From: Nannocystis sp.
Lineage (GTDB): Bacteria > Myxococcota_A > Polyangia > Nannocystales > Nannocystaceae
Length of the DNA: 50,875 nucleotides
NCBI GenBank assembly: GCA_016712315.1
Contig: JADJRG010000004.1
Span: forward strand, 1-50,875
Reading direction: 5' to 3'
Each line of letters starts with the position of its first letter. Positions within the stretch are counted from its first letter, which is position 1. Under the pieces are notes generated by a model that did no database searches, was not told where the DNA came from, and saw only the letters and a program-made list of their open reading frames with translations. The position numbers were made by a program, and so were the translations under genes. Shown piece after piece: positions 10,144-19,856 of the stretch.

Positions 10144-11398
10144 CCTTCCGCATCCCTGCCAGCTCCCGAGCTCGACTCCGTGACCGGCTCGTCGTCGCCT
10201 CCGTCAGCGGCGGCAAGGACAGCACCGCCCTCGCCCTGCTCCTGCGTGAAGCCGAGATCCCACATGTGCGCGTCTTCGCCGACACCGGCTTTGAGCACCC
10301 CACGACCTACGAATACCTCGACCTCCTACGCGAGCGGCTGGGCGAGATCACGACCGTCCGCAACGAATTGCTGTGGCAGGACGCGCTCCCCGGCGAGCCG
10401 GGCATGCTGACGCTCATCCGCCGCAAGCAGATGTTCCCGAGCCGTCTGCGCCGCTTCTGCACCGAATCGCTCAAGCTCCGCCCGATCAAAAATTCCTCGA
10501 ACAAGTCGAGGAGGAGAGGGGACCCCTTGTCAACGCCGTAGGTGTACGAGCCGATGAGAGCGCGAGCCGTGCGCGGATGCCCGAGTGGGAGTGGTGGGGG
10601 AGCTCGACGCCGAGATCTGGCGCCCTTTGCTCGCCGCTACCTACGACGACATCGTCGAGATCCACCGCCGCCACAACATGCCGCCCAACCCCTCTACCTC
10701 GAGGGCGCGCGTCGTGTCGGGTGCCATCCCTGCATCTTTTCGGCAAAACACGACATCCGCCAGATCGCCCCCGATCAGCTCGTCAAGATCCGGCGCGTCG
10801 AACAGGACCTCACCGCGGACGCCGTCGCTCGCGGACGCGAACGGCCGACCCGCGCCTTCTTCCAGATACGCGGCCCCGGTGGACTCGCCTTCACCCCGAT
10901 CGACGAAGTCTTCGAGCAGGCCCATACCATCCGAGGTCGCCCATGGGATCCGGCCGCCGATCCCCCCGGGTGCCGTCGCTGGGGCCTCTGCGAAGCCGGC
11001 GAAGCCCCGACCGAAGCCGCCGCCCCGATCGCCTACATCGGCCATGACCACGCGCTCGCCCTCGGCATCCCCCCCGAGCTGCTCACGCGCTGGCTGAACG
11101 AGCGCCTCCTCCTCCCGGCGCATGGAGGCGCGCGCGATTGGGCCGGCTTCTATCAGCGCACCCCCGCCGTGGAGGCCGAGCTTGCAGCGCAGCTCGAGCG
11201 GATCCCCATCACTCGCCAGCAACTCCTCGCCCGAGGGATCACCGCCGCTCAGATCACCCGCTGGCGCAACGGACGCGGCCCATTGCGCCGCACCACCACA
11301 CGCGGCCTCTACGAGATCACCCGAGCCGCTCTCGCCAAATTCAGCGCATCGCCCACCGATCAACAACCAACCAACAACCTGCCCCAAGAGACACCACC
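10140..11398 (+). CDS. PAPS-reductase-like PP-loop protein (three frameshifts)
   Basis: The N-terminus has the PP-loop SVSGGKDSTALALLL, which binds adenylyl nucleotides in PAPS reductases and related N-type ATP pyrophosphatases. It is followed by VFADTGFEHP, the block RRFCTESLKL and, further on, VGCHPCIFSAKHD; these Cys residues could bind an Fe-S cluster or metal. The frame is broken three times by missing bases in homopolymers: the A run at 10488-10492, the G run near 10600 and the C run near 10686. Restoring each gives one continuous family protein. The C-terminal part (about 11090-11340) looks like a helical DNA-binding appendix (LLARGITAAQITRWRNGRG). No stop is seen before the next gene's ATG at 11399, and the frame runs on, so the true end is uncertain. 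A phage-type DNA or tRNA sulfur-modification role is possible. Confidence 0.65.
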
Positions 11399-12931
11399 AT
11401 GGCCGAACCAACCACCATCCGCCTCACCGCCACCGCCCCGCTCAACGGATCGGGCCTCATCCCTCTCACCCGCGAAACCCTGCAAACCACCACTGCCGGC
11501 CGCCTCTACAGCGCCACCATCCCGACCGGAAGCCGCCTCACCAGCGACGTCTTCGGCATTTTCTCAAGCGGCGCCCACACCTCCATCACCGTCAGCGCCT
11601 CCACCGACAACCCCCGCGACGTGCTCCGCGTCTACCTCGGCGCCGCCATCCGCAGCGAGCACCGCCTCGCCGGATCGCAAACCATCACCCTCGCCCCCGG
11701 AGAGGAGCTCGGCTTCATCACCGAGGCCCCCACCGTCCTCCTGCTCGTCGTCAACGAGCTCTCCGAAGCCGACCAAACCGCCCGTCTCGACAGCACCGCT
11801 GCGCCCGTCATCCGCGCCCGACTCACCCGCAACGCCGGCTTCACCGCCACCGGCGTCATGAACATCAACCTCCTCTGGTCCACCGCTTCACATGTCCTAG
11901 AGGCCACATCCAACGCCCCCGCCGGAGCCCTCCCGCTCGAAGCCCTCGATCCCCGCCAATCCCGCTACGCCGGCTACTACTGGCGCGTCCGCGTCTCCGG
12001 CTGCGACGGCGCCTATTTTTCCGGCCCCGCCAACCGCCTCACCGGCGACGCCGCCCTCGAACAGCTCCTCCCCGGCCAGTGGTCCACCCCGCGCCGCGTC
12101 AGCCACGACGATCTCCTCGCCGTGCTCAGCCCGCCCGTGCGCGTCGGCTGCCCCACCGTCATCGCCGAACACGAGCTACTCCCCATCACCGAGGCCCAAC
12201 TCCTCGCCACCGGCGCCGCCCCCACAACGCCCCCGCTCACCCAGCCCGCAGGCGCCATCCCGTGGGCCACCTTTAGCGACTACGCCGTCAACGCCGCCGG
12301 CGCCGATCGCCACGAAGCCGGCTACCTCATGTGGACGCACGCGATCACCGGCAACGCCAACGTCATCGGCAACAAGGGCTTCCACGGCATCGGCACCGGC
12401 AACAAGGCCATGCTCGGCACCGACGCCCCCATGCTCCTCGGCCTCCCCCTCGCCCAACTCACCGCGCTCAGCGTCCGCTACGCCCTGCGCACCGCAGGCA
12501 ACGCCCACATCCTCAATCGTCCGTACATCAACATTCTCATCGACATCAACGGCGACGGCACCCTCTACAAGATCGGCGTCTTCGATCGCGATCCAAACCC
12601 CGCCCTCAACCTGCTCGTCGACGTCGCCCAGGCCGACCCCACCGATCACGAGTACCTGCTCTCCTGGATCGGCGCCGGCAAGCTCAAGATCGTCAACGAG
12701 CTCGCCGGAGTCACCCCCGCCGTCGATCTCGGCGCCGGCTGGCACAACAAGGTCTTCCAGATCTCCGACATCCTCGCCGTCTACCCCGACGCCAAGCTCA
12801 CGAGGGCCTTCCCCGCCGACAACGGCCTCCCCGCCGATCTCACCATGCCCCCCCTCTGGCTCGTTCTCGGCGACTCCACCTACACCCGTTACTCGCGCGT
12901 CCTCCTGCGCGAAGTCCGGCTCAACAGCTAA
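11399..12931 (+). CDS. Large, probably beta-rich protein of unknown function
   Basis: 510 aa, intact, with no signal peptide. The sequence is dominated by short alternating strands rich in Thr, Ala, Val and Gly (TIRLTATAPLNGSGLIPL, HTSITVSASTDNPRD). A Gly/Asn-rich segment, GNANVIGNKGFHGIGTGNK, lies near residue 320. IDINGDGTLYKIG near residue 380 looks like a DxNxDG calcium loop. There are no catalytic residues I recognise. The length, fold style and place in the operon suit a surface or structural subunit, such as a shell, spike or fibre protein; this is inference. It starts at the ATG closest to the first structured strand. The following gene begins 11 nt after the stop. Confidence 0.6.
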   Translation: MAEPTTIRLTATAPLNGSGLIPLTRETLQTTTAGRLYSATIPTGSRLTSDVFGIFSSGAHTSITVSASTDNPRDVLRVYLGAAIRSEHRLAGSQTITLAPGEELGFITEAPTVLLLVVNELSEADQTARLDSTAAPVIRARLTRNAGFTATGVMNINLLWSTASHVLEATSNAPAGALPLEALDPRQSRYAGYYWRVRVSGCDGAYFSGPANRLTGDAALEQLLPGQWSTPRRVSHDDLLAVLSPPVRVGCPTVIAEHELLPITEAQLLATGAAPTTPPLTQPAGAIPWATFSDYAVNAAGADRHEAGYLMWTHAITGNANVIGNKGFHGIGTGNKAMLGTDAPMLLGLPLAQLTALSVRYALRTAGNAHILNRPYINILIDINGDGTLYKIGVFDRDPNPALNLLVDVAQADPTDHEYLLSWIGAGKLKIVNELAGVTPAVDLGAGWHNKVFQISDILAVYPDAKLTRAFPADNGLPADLTMPPLWLVLGDSTYTRYSRVLLREVRLNS

Positions 12932-12942
12932 GGGCGCACACC

Positions 12943-14782
12943 ATGATCATCGAGGTAGGTAGCCAGCGTTACAAAGAGATCTTCGGCGCCCGAGATTTCC
13001 TCACCCAGCCTTTCCAAAGCCGGCTACCGCCTCACCGCCTCCTCGTCGAGGCCCTCGCCGATCCCTCCAAATCGATCACTGCCATCGACACGCTCCTCGC
13101 CGACGCCAACCCCAACGGCGTGCTCCACAGCGCCGGCCTGCAAGACATCCACCTCGGCACCCAAGTCCTCATGCACGCCCGCGTCGCCGCCTCACGCATC
13201 GGCGGCCAGCTCGTCCTCCCCGGCAACGGCCTCTCGAGCAACCTCGCCGACGGCCTCGTCGACGTCATGAAGATTCCAAAATCCCGCCCGCGCCAGCGAC
13301 GCCGACGTCCAAGCCTTCCTCATCGAAGCCAGCTTCGCCGTCGGCATGAAGGCCCTCGGCGCGATCGGCCCCGTCGGCAAGATCGCCGCCGCCGTCATCG
13401 GCTTCGCCAGGGAGATCATCCAGCTCATCAAACAACGCCGCCTCATCAAGGAGGACGACGCCCAGCGCCGCGAGGCCCTCGCCTACGCCCGCCTCCCACC
13501 CCTCCAAGAGCCCGATACCCAAGTAGACGCCTGGTACGTCGACCAGGTACTCCGCCCCCTCATGGAAGGCCCCTCCTGGACCCCGATCTTCTCGCCGCGC
13601 TTCGACTCGGACGAGTGGGTCGGTATCGAACGAAACGGCGGCTACGCCTTCGCTCCTGGTGTGGACGAGATTGGCGTCGATGACTTCGGCCGACCAAACA
13701 AAGTATTCGCCGCCAGCGGGGGGATCGGCTTCATCCCTGGCCTCGACCAGATCGCGAGCGTCGTGCAGGTCGCACATGACCGGGAGATCCTCAAGCGCTG
13801 GAGCGGTGGCTCGTGGCCGATCCACCCGCAGATGGTCACCGACGTGGGGAAGTTCTTCGTCAACACCGGCCGGCTCGCCGCGGTAGCTTGGGCGTGGGCG
13901 ACCGAAGTCGACGCGAGCCCCGACCTCTACAAGCTCCACCTCGGCGCTCTGCACGAGCGGTGGAAGCGCTACTGCGACGGTGGTCGCCGCTACCTGCTCG
14001 ACAACGCCAAGGACTGGAACGACAACCTCGGCAAAGGCCGCGTGCTCTCCACCGACCGGCAGTTCCTCGCCGGCAGCGCGATCGGCTGCGCCATCGGAGC
14101 CTGGCGCTGCCTCCCCAAGGACAACGGCTACGGCCTACTCAGCGCCGGTGTCCGCGGCGACGAGTTGCGAGGCCCCGCCCTCGGTCGCCAGGTCCTCGGC
14201 TGCGTCATGGATCCCCCCGCGATGGACGCCTACGCCAGCGGTCAAGCCTGCTTCACCACCATCTACGAGGAGAGGATCCAAAAGGTCCTCGACGAAGCGC
14301 TACGACGCCAGCGCTACTTCCTGCGCCACTCCCTCGTCTCCGCCTACGTGCGCGCCGACTTCGACGCCTTCCGCGACATCAAGATCCGCGACGCCCTCAT
14401 CAGCGCCCGCAAGATCCTCCTCGAGCACCCCGACCGCATGCTCGTCGAGCTCGCCGATGTCGCCGCCGACGAGCCCGGCGTACCCACCGGCGACGGCAAG
14501 CTCTGGAAGGACCAGCTCCGCGCCCGCGGCGTCAAGGACAAGCACCCCCTCATGGGCGGCGCCGGTCGCCTCGCCGATCGCCCCCCTGGCACCCTCGTTC
14601 CGCCCCGCGAGCCGCCGCCCAAGGTGCCTATCTACGAGGGCCCCTTGCCCTGGGGCGAGCTCGCAGAGCCGGCACCCACGAGCAGCCTCTCCCCGTGGCA
14701 CATCGCGGGCCTAACCGCCGGCGGGCTCTTGCTCGGCGGTGGCGCGTTTGCGCTCGCCCGCCACCTTCGCAAGGGTAGGTAA
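12943..14782 (+). CDS. Large hypothetical protein with C-terminal membrane anchor (frameshifted)
   Basis: About 612 aa if one extra A is removed from the AAAA run at 13278-13281. After an N-terminal about 110 residues, an amphipathic or hydrophobic helix (about 130-155, GMKALGAIGPVGKIAAAVIG) is followed by a Lys/Arg-rich helix. A large soluble region holds conserved-looking Trp and Gly blocks (EGPSWTPIFSPRFDSDEW, GGIGFIPGLDQIASVV) and several Cys (CAIGAWRCLPKD, VLGCVMD). A Pro-rich linker leads to the C-terminal anchor, which begins with SPWH, crosses the membrane once and ends ARHLRKGR. It is the last gene of the operon. No family is recognised. The anchor matches those of the genes at 3124 and 5981. 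Confidence 0.65.
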
Positions 14783-14845
14783 GGCCCCCGCTCGCGATGC
14801 CCGTGCGCTTGCGCTCACCCTCAGTATCCGGTACTTCTTCCCTCC

Positions 14846-15181
14846 ATGAGGACCCTCGTGCTCCTGCTCGCGCTGCTCCCCTTCGTCGCCGCCTGCAAGA
14901 AGGAACTAGGCGAGTTGTGTAAGGACAGCTCCGAATGCGAATCCGAGGAGTGCCGCCCGGTCCCGCCCGGAGCGGAAGTAGACATCTGCGCCATCGGCCC
15001 GCCATGTCCCGCGGACGCGGTCGACATCGGCGGCGTGTGTATCCGTGCGTGCAGTGCAGGGTGCCCGGAGGGGACCTTCTGTGAGCCGTTCTACGACGGC
15101 TGCCTAGCCTCCTGCGAGCGGGATGATCAGTGTCGAAACGGCGTCTGCACCTCGGGCGTGTGCGGGGCGCCGCCGGATTAG
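14846..15181 (+). CDS. Small Cys-rich lipoprotein
   Basis: 111 aa. MRTLVLLLALLPFVAACKK is a lipoprotein signal with the lipobox VAAC, so the mature protein would be lipid-anchored at the cell surface. The mature part has about 14 Cys spaced as in small disulfide-rich modules: GELCKDSSECESEEC, then GPPCPADAV...GGVC and a C-terminal CERDDQCRNGVC unit. Dickkopf-like or EGF-like Cys patterns of this kind are frequent in myxobacterial lipoproteins. There is no enzyme motif. It is separate from the operon upstream and lies 120 bp before the next lipoprotein gene. Confidence 0.75.
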   Translation: MRTLVLLLALLPFVAACKKELGELCKDSSECESEECRPVPPGAEVDICAIGPPCPADAVDIGGVCIRACSAGCPEGTFCEPFYDGCLASCERDDQCRNGVCTSGVCGAPPD

Positions 15182-15228
15182 GCCGGGATCAACGCGCGGG
15201 GCGAGGCGGGCGACGTGACCCAGCCCCT

Positions 15229-15257
15229 TGCGCAACAAACGCGGATGTGCCTATTAT
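15229..15257 (+). promoter_or_regulatory. Candidate promoter of the 15302 lipoprotein gene
   Basis: TATTAT at 15252-15257 is a good -10 hexamer. TTGCGC lies 17-18 bp upstream as a weak -35. A GGGAG ribosome-binding site precedes the ATG at 15302. Confidence 0.4.
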
Positions 15258-15301
15258 CGGGTCCACGTCCGAGGTCGATCCCACCCTCACCAGGGAGCCC
15301 C

Positions 15302-16231
15302 ATGTCATCGCCACAGCTCTATATCGCCCTCGCCGCTGCACTCGTTCTCGCGTGTGCCCCCTCGAAGCCCGGCCCGGCCCAGGGCGGCAACGCTGCGCGG
15401 GTCGATGCAACCAAGACCTCGGGAGCACCCGAGGCCGACACCTACAACTTGCGGGGCGCTCCGGTGAAAGGTGCAACCCGCCGTGAAGAGTTCGACCTGA
15501 CCATGGCGGACGCGCAGGTGACGATCAAGACCGGCCCGCTCTCCTTCTCGGGCACCCAGACGCTCCGCGTCCAGGGCACCGACGATCTCGAGATCCTCGA
15601 GGCGAGCGATGGTGAGGTGCGCAAGGGTCGGCTGAACCACGTGCTCGACAAATCCGTGATGAACATGCGGATGACGATGCCAGACGGTACTGTCGAGACC
15701 ATGAACGAAGAGGAGAATGGGCCCCTACATGGACGGGCCGAGACGATCGAGTATGTCAGCGGCCAGTGGAGTCGCAGGATAGAGGGGCCCGCTGCAACGG
15801 AACAGCAGGCGCGGCTCCTCAAGGACCCGCCGATTTATGACACGATGTACCCGATCGCGGTCAAGGTGGGCGAGTCATGGACGCAGACCGGGCCTGAGCT
15901 TCGACGCTGGCTCGGCGGTGACTTCACTTCGGCCAGCGGCGAGGTCAAGAACACCCTCCTCTCAGTCGAGGTACAGCAGGGCGAGAAGGTCGCAGTGATC
16001 GAATCGATCGGTGAGATCCGCGGCACCACGCTCGACGAAGAGAATCACCCAATAGAAGTCAGCATGGGTGTTCAGGGGACAGTGCGGCGCTCGCTCGACC
16101 GGGCTGTGGACCTGGACGGAACCTGGCAGGGGGCGATGACGATGTCGGGGGAGATCGTGCAGGACGGGCTGGCCGTGACCATGTCCGTAACCGGTCGCTA
16201 TACGGCGCGCATGACCGGCTCGCTGCGCTGA
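15302..16231 (+). CDS. Secreted lipoprotein of unknown function
   Basis: 309 aa from the ATG at 15302, chosen because it is preceded by a GGGAG ribosome-binding site and begins the signal sequence (YIALAAALVLACAPS, lipobox VLAC). The mature protein has a Gly/Ala/Ser linker and then regularly spaced beta strands (EFDLTMADAQVTIKTGPLS, VAVIESIGEIRGTTLDEE, WQGAMTMSGEIVQDGLAV). This pattern suggests a beta-barrel-like or lipocalin-style fold. No catalytic motif is seen. A longer frame upstream lacks a signal peptide and is less likely. Function is unknown. Confidence 0.75.
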   Translation: MSSPQLYIALAAALVLACAPSKPGPAQGGNAARVDATKTSGAPEADTYNLRGAPVKGATRREEFDLTMADAQVTIKTGPLSFSGTQTLRVQGTDDLEILEASDGEVRKGRLNHVLDKSVMNMRMTMPDGTVETMNEEENGPLHGRAETIEYVSGQWSRRIEGPAATEQQARLLKDPPIYDTMYPIAVKVGESWTQTGPELRRWLGGDFTSASGEVKNTLLSVEVQQGEKVAVIESIGEIRGTTLDEENHPIEVSMGVQGTVRRSLDRAVDLDGTWQGAMTMSGEIVQDGLAVTMSVTGRYTARMTGSLR

Positions 16232-16361
16232 TCTGCGCGCCCGCTTTGTCGCCATTAAATGCAACCATATGCGTCTTATCACTCTCTGATCAACGCCTGT
16301 CTTACCCTAAAGGTGAGAGACTCTTCCGGCCGGCCGCCAAACTTCCCGAAACGCTCTGCAA
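16232..16361 (+). promoter_or_regulatory. AT-richer leader upstream of the defence cassette
   Basis: This 130-bp gap is visibly richer in A+T than its surroundings. It contains TACCCT at 16303-16308, the same -10 type seen before other genes in the window, plus TATGCG near 16268 with TTGTCG 16 bp upstream. Either could drive the helicase-methyltransferase-ATPase operon. No clear ribosome-binding site precedes the ATG at 16362. Confidence 0.35.
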
Positions 16362-19300
16362 ATGAAACTTGAAGAGATTGAGCCCAGGATGCATCTCGTC
16401 GGAATCGAGCCTGGGAGTATCGTGCGGATCGTCGCCGTTGAGCCCGCCGGGGCCGACGCGGTGAACGTCACCTACCGTCTCCCGAGCGGCCAGATCCTCG
16501 AAAAATCTGTGTTCCGCACCGACGAGACGAAGCTGGCCCCTGCCGCCGCCGAGTCGCAGTTCACGTTCGCGGCCGCTCCTGCTGACTTCAAACTCGCTGC
16601 TGAGGCCGTCCGTATCAAGCTGGCGCACCTCTTCGACCCGATGATGGCGATCCACACCTCGAACGTGGATCCGCTTCCGCATCAGATCGCGGCGGTCTAC
16701 GAGTCGATGTTGCCGAAGCAGCCGCTCCGCTTTGTGCTCGCCGATGACCCTGGCGCCGGCAAGACGATCATGGCGGGCTTGCTTATTCGCGAGCTGATCC
16801 TGCGCGGGGACCTCGAACGCTGCCTCATCGTCTCGCCCGGAAGCCTCGTCGAGCAGTGGCAGACCGAGCTCGCCGAGAAGTTCGGGCTCCGCTTCGACAT
16901 TCTCACCCAAGCGCTCGTGGAATCGACGCAGACGGGCAACCCCTTCCGCGAGCACAACTTCCTCATCGCCCGCCTCGACCAGCTCGCCCGCAAGGAGGAC
17001 TGGCAGGAGAAGCTCAAGGCCGACGGCGCCAACTGGGATCTCGTCATCGTCGACGAGGCCCACAAGATGGCCGCGCACTACTTCGGTACCGAGCTGAAGG
17101 CGACGAAGCGCTACAACCTCGGCAAGCTGCTCGGTCGCGCCGAGTTGACCCGCAATTTCCTCTTGATGACGGCAACGCCGCACAACGGGAAAGAGGAGGA
17201 CTTCCAGGCGTGGATGGCGCTCATCGACGAGGACCGCTTCCTCGGGAAGAGCACGGGCAGCGGCAGGGCCGACGTCTCCGATCTCGTGCGACGCATGGTC
17301 AAGGAAGACCTCGTGAAGTTCGACGGGACGCCTCTCTTTCCCGAGCGAATCGCCCAGACCGCCGCCTACACGCTCTCGGCCGGGGAAAAGAAGCTCTACG
17401 ACGACGTGACCTCATACGTCCGTCACGAGATGGGGCGCGCCGACAAGATCGCCGACGGCAAGAAGAAAGGCATGGTCGGCTTTGCCCTGGCGATCCTCCA
17501 GCGCCGCCTCGCCTCCTCGCCCTACGCCATCTCTCAATCCCTGAAGCGACGACGCACGAAGCTCGCCGAGCGTCTGGCGGACCTGAAGAACCCGAAGCCG
17601 ACCAAGAAGAAATCGTGGGATGAGGAGATCGACTTCGACGTCAACGACGTGGACGAGGAGTTGTCGGCCGAGGAGCTCGAGAAGATGGAGGGGGACCTCG
17701 CGGACGAGGCGACGGCCGCCAAGACCATCCCCGACCTGGAGAGGGAGCTGGAGGAGTTGAAGCTGCTCGAGAAGCAGGCCGCGGATGTACTGAAGGCCGG
17801 CATCGACAAGAAGTGGGACGAGCTGTCGTCGATCCTGCAGAGCGACGATCCGATGATGCTCAGGCCGGACGGCCGACGGCGGAAGATGATCATCTTTACC
17901 GAGCACAAGGACACGCTCGACTACCTCAAGAAGAAGATCGCAGACCCCCTCGGCAGCGCGGAGGCCGTCATCGAGATCCACGGTGGTACCCGCCGCGAGG
18001 ACCGAATCAAGGCCCAGGAGCAGTTCCGGCAGAACCCCGATGTCACCGTCCTGGTCGCCACCGATGCCGCGGGCGAAGGTGTGAACCTTCAGGTCGCCAA
18101 CTTGATGGTCAACTACGACCTGCCATGGAACCCGAATCGGATCGAGCAGCGCTTCGGCCGTATCCATCGCATCGGGCAGGTCGAGGTGTGCCGCCTCTGG
18201 AACCTCCTGGCGAAGGACACCCGCGAGGGTGAAGTGTTCGACCGTCTGTTCCAGAAGCTCGAGGAGGAGCGCCAGGCCCTCGGCGGCCGCGTCTTCGACA
18301 TCCTCGGCCAGACCTTCGACGAGACGCCGCTCAGGGAACTTCTCATGGAGGCGATCCGCCATGGTGAATCGCCCGAGACCCGCGCGAAGCTCTTTCAGGT
18401 CGTCGACGGTGCCCTGGATCGAAAGCACATCGAGGACCTCTATCACCGCAACGCGCTGACCCAGGACGCCTTCACCGCCGAGCACCTCAAGAGCGTGAAG
18501 GAGCAGATGGAGAAGGCGGAGGCGAAGAAGCTCCAGCCGTACTTTCTCCGCCGCTTCCTCATCGAGGCGCTCGATCAGCAAAATGGGACCCTCAAGGAGC
18601 GCGAGCCCGGCCGCTACGAGGTGAAGCACGTCCCCGCCTCGGTGCGCGCCTTCAACAAGGCCCACGGCAACCGTCGACCCGTCCTCGAGAAGTACGAACG
18701 GATCACCTTCGACCGTACCAAGGTCCGCACGCCGCTCGACAGACCCGCGGCCGATCTCGTTCATCCGGCGCACCCGCTCATGGCGTCCTTGCTCGAGCTG
18801 GTGTTGAAGGAGAAGCACTCGTGCCTGTTTCAGGGCTCGGTGCTCATCGACCCGACGGACGGCGGCGCCATCCCCCGGCTGATGTTCCTCCTGGACCACG
18901 GCATCCGCGAGAGCGGCACCTCAATGACGAAGCTCGCCTCGCGTCGGATGAGCTTCGTCGAGATCGATCCGAAGGGCACGGCCCGCGACGCCGGCCCCGC
19001 GCCGTACCTCAGCTATCGCGCCCCGGAGGCCGACGAGAAGGACGTGGTCGACAGGTGCCTCGCCGACACCTGGCTCAAGCAGGACCTATCCCACCTCGCC
19101 GTAAGCTGGGCCACGCAGAACCTGGTGTCGGAGCATATCGCTGAGGTTCAGACTGCCCGCGAGAAGATGGTGACGAAGACGCTCGCGGCCGTCCACGCCC
19201 GGCTCACCCGCGAGATCACCTACTGGTCGAAGCGCCGGAACCAGTTCGACGCTGAGATGAAGGCGGGCAAGCAGCCGCAGATGCAACCCGAGAACGCGAG

Positions 19301-19856
19301 GAAGCGCTGCGACGAGCTCAAGGCTCGCCTTGCCATCCGTACGGCCGAGCTCGAGGCGATGAAACACGTCGCCAGCAATCCGCCGGTCATCGGTGGCTGC
19401 GCCCTCGTCGTCCCGCAAGGCCTCGTCGATGAGTTGCACCACAAGAAGCCTGTCTTCTCCGAGGACCCCGAGGCCCGCCGTCGAGTGGAACTCATCGCGA
19501 TGAAGGCCGTGATGGAGGCGGAGGCCAAGCTTGGCAACACGGTGAAGGACGTCAGCGCCGAGAAGTGTGGCTGGGACGTTTGGGCAGTAACCCCGCAGAA
19601 CGTCGACCGCTTCATCGAGGTGAAGGGACGGTACGCGATCGCCGACACCATCACCGTGACCACTAACGAGGTCCTGATGGGCATGAACAAGGGCGAGCGG
19701 TTCATCCTCGCCATGGTGCTCGTCGACGGTAGTACCGTGGACGGCCCGCATTACATCCGCTCTCCCTTCACGAAGGAGCCCGACGTCGGCGCCGCCTCCG
19801 TGAACTACACGCTCAAAGACCTCAAGGCCCGCGCCAAGCCCCCCCATGAGGCTTGA
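16362..19856 (+). CDS. SNF2/SF2-type helicase with C-terminal DUF3883-like domain
   Basis: 1164 aa, intact. An N-terminal domain (about 1-110) precedes the SF2 motor. Motif I is ADDPGAGKT (Lys134), motif II is DEAH (231-234), motif III is LLMTATPH, and motif VI is QRFGRIHRIGQ near 600. An acidic, coiled insertion (about 410-480) lies between the two RecA lobes. The C-terminal about 130 residues resemble DUF3883: GWDVWAV (Asp1072) and FIEVKGR (Glu1086, Lys1088) form a D...ExK arrangement like PD-(D/E)XK nucleases. Such helicases in defence systems translocate on invading DNA. It is the first gene of the cassette and overlaps the methyltransferase gene by 11 nt. Its DISARM/BREX-like class is inferred from context. 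Confidence 0.85.
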   Translation: MKLEEIEPRMHLVGIEPGSIVRIVAVEPAGADAVNVTYRLPSGQILEKSVFRTDETKLAPAAAESQFTFAAAPADFKLAAEAVRIKLAHLFDPMMAIHTSNVDPLPHQIAAVYESMLPKQPLRFVLADDPGAGKTIMAGLLIRELILRGDLERCLIVSPGSLVEQWQTELAEKFGLRFDILTQALVESTQTGNPFREHNFLIARLDQLARKEDWQEKLKADGANWDLVIVDEAHKMAAHYFGTELKATKRYNLGKLLGRAELTRNFLLMTATPHNGKEEDFQAWMALIDEDRFLGKSTGSGRADVSDLVRRMVKEDLVKFDGTPLFPERIAQTAAYTLSAGEKKLYDDVTSYVRHEMGRADKIADGKKKGMVGFALAILQRRLASSPYAISQSLKRRRTKLAERLADLKNPKPTKKKSWDEEIDFDVNDVDEELSAEELEKMEGDLADEATAAKTIPDLERELEELKLLEKQAADVLKAGIDKKWDELSSILQSDDPMMLRPDGRRRKMIIFTEHKDTLDYLKKKIADPLGSAEAVIEIHGGTRREDRIKAQEQFRQNPDVTVLVATDAAGEGVNLQVANLMVNYDLPWNPNRIEQRFGRIHRIGQVEVCRLWNLLAKDTREGEVFDRLFQKLEEERQALGGRVFDILGQTFDETPLRELLMEAIRHGESPETRAKLFQVVDGALDRKHIEDLYHRNALTQDAFTAEHLKSVKEQMEKAEAKKLQPYFLRRFLIEALDQQNGTLKEREPGRYEVKHVPASVRAFNKAHGNRRPVLEKYERITFDRTKVRTPLDRPAADLVHPAHPLMASLLELVLKEKHSCLFQGSVLIDPTDGGAIPRLMFLLDHGIRESGTSMTKLASRRMSFVEIDPKGTARDAGPAPYLSYRAPEADEKDVVDRCLADTWLKQDLSHLAVSWATQNLVSEHIAEVQTAREKMVTKTLAAVHARLTREITYWSKRRNQFDAEMKAGKQPQMQPENARKRCDELKARLAIRTAELEAMKHVASNPPVIGGCALVVPQGLVDELHHKKPVFSEDPEARRRVELIAMKAVMEAEAKLGNTVKDVSAEKCGWDVWAVTPQNVDRFIEVKGRYAIADTITVTTNEVLMGMNKGERFILAMVLVDGSTVDGPHYIRSPFTKEPDVGAASVNYTLKDLKARAKPPHEA

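Noticed and set aside
14783..14845. Terminator after the operon (GCGC-TT-GCGC)
   Set aside because: The stem is only four base pairs with no T tract.
17412..18899. Very long minus-strand frame inside the helicase gene
   Set aside because: It is an antisense shadow produced by GC-biased third positions; the plus strand carries all helicase motifs.
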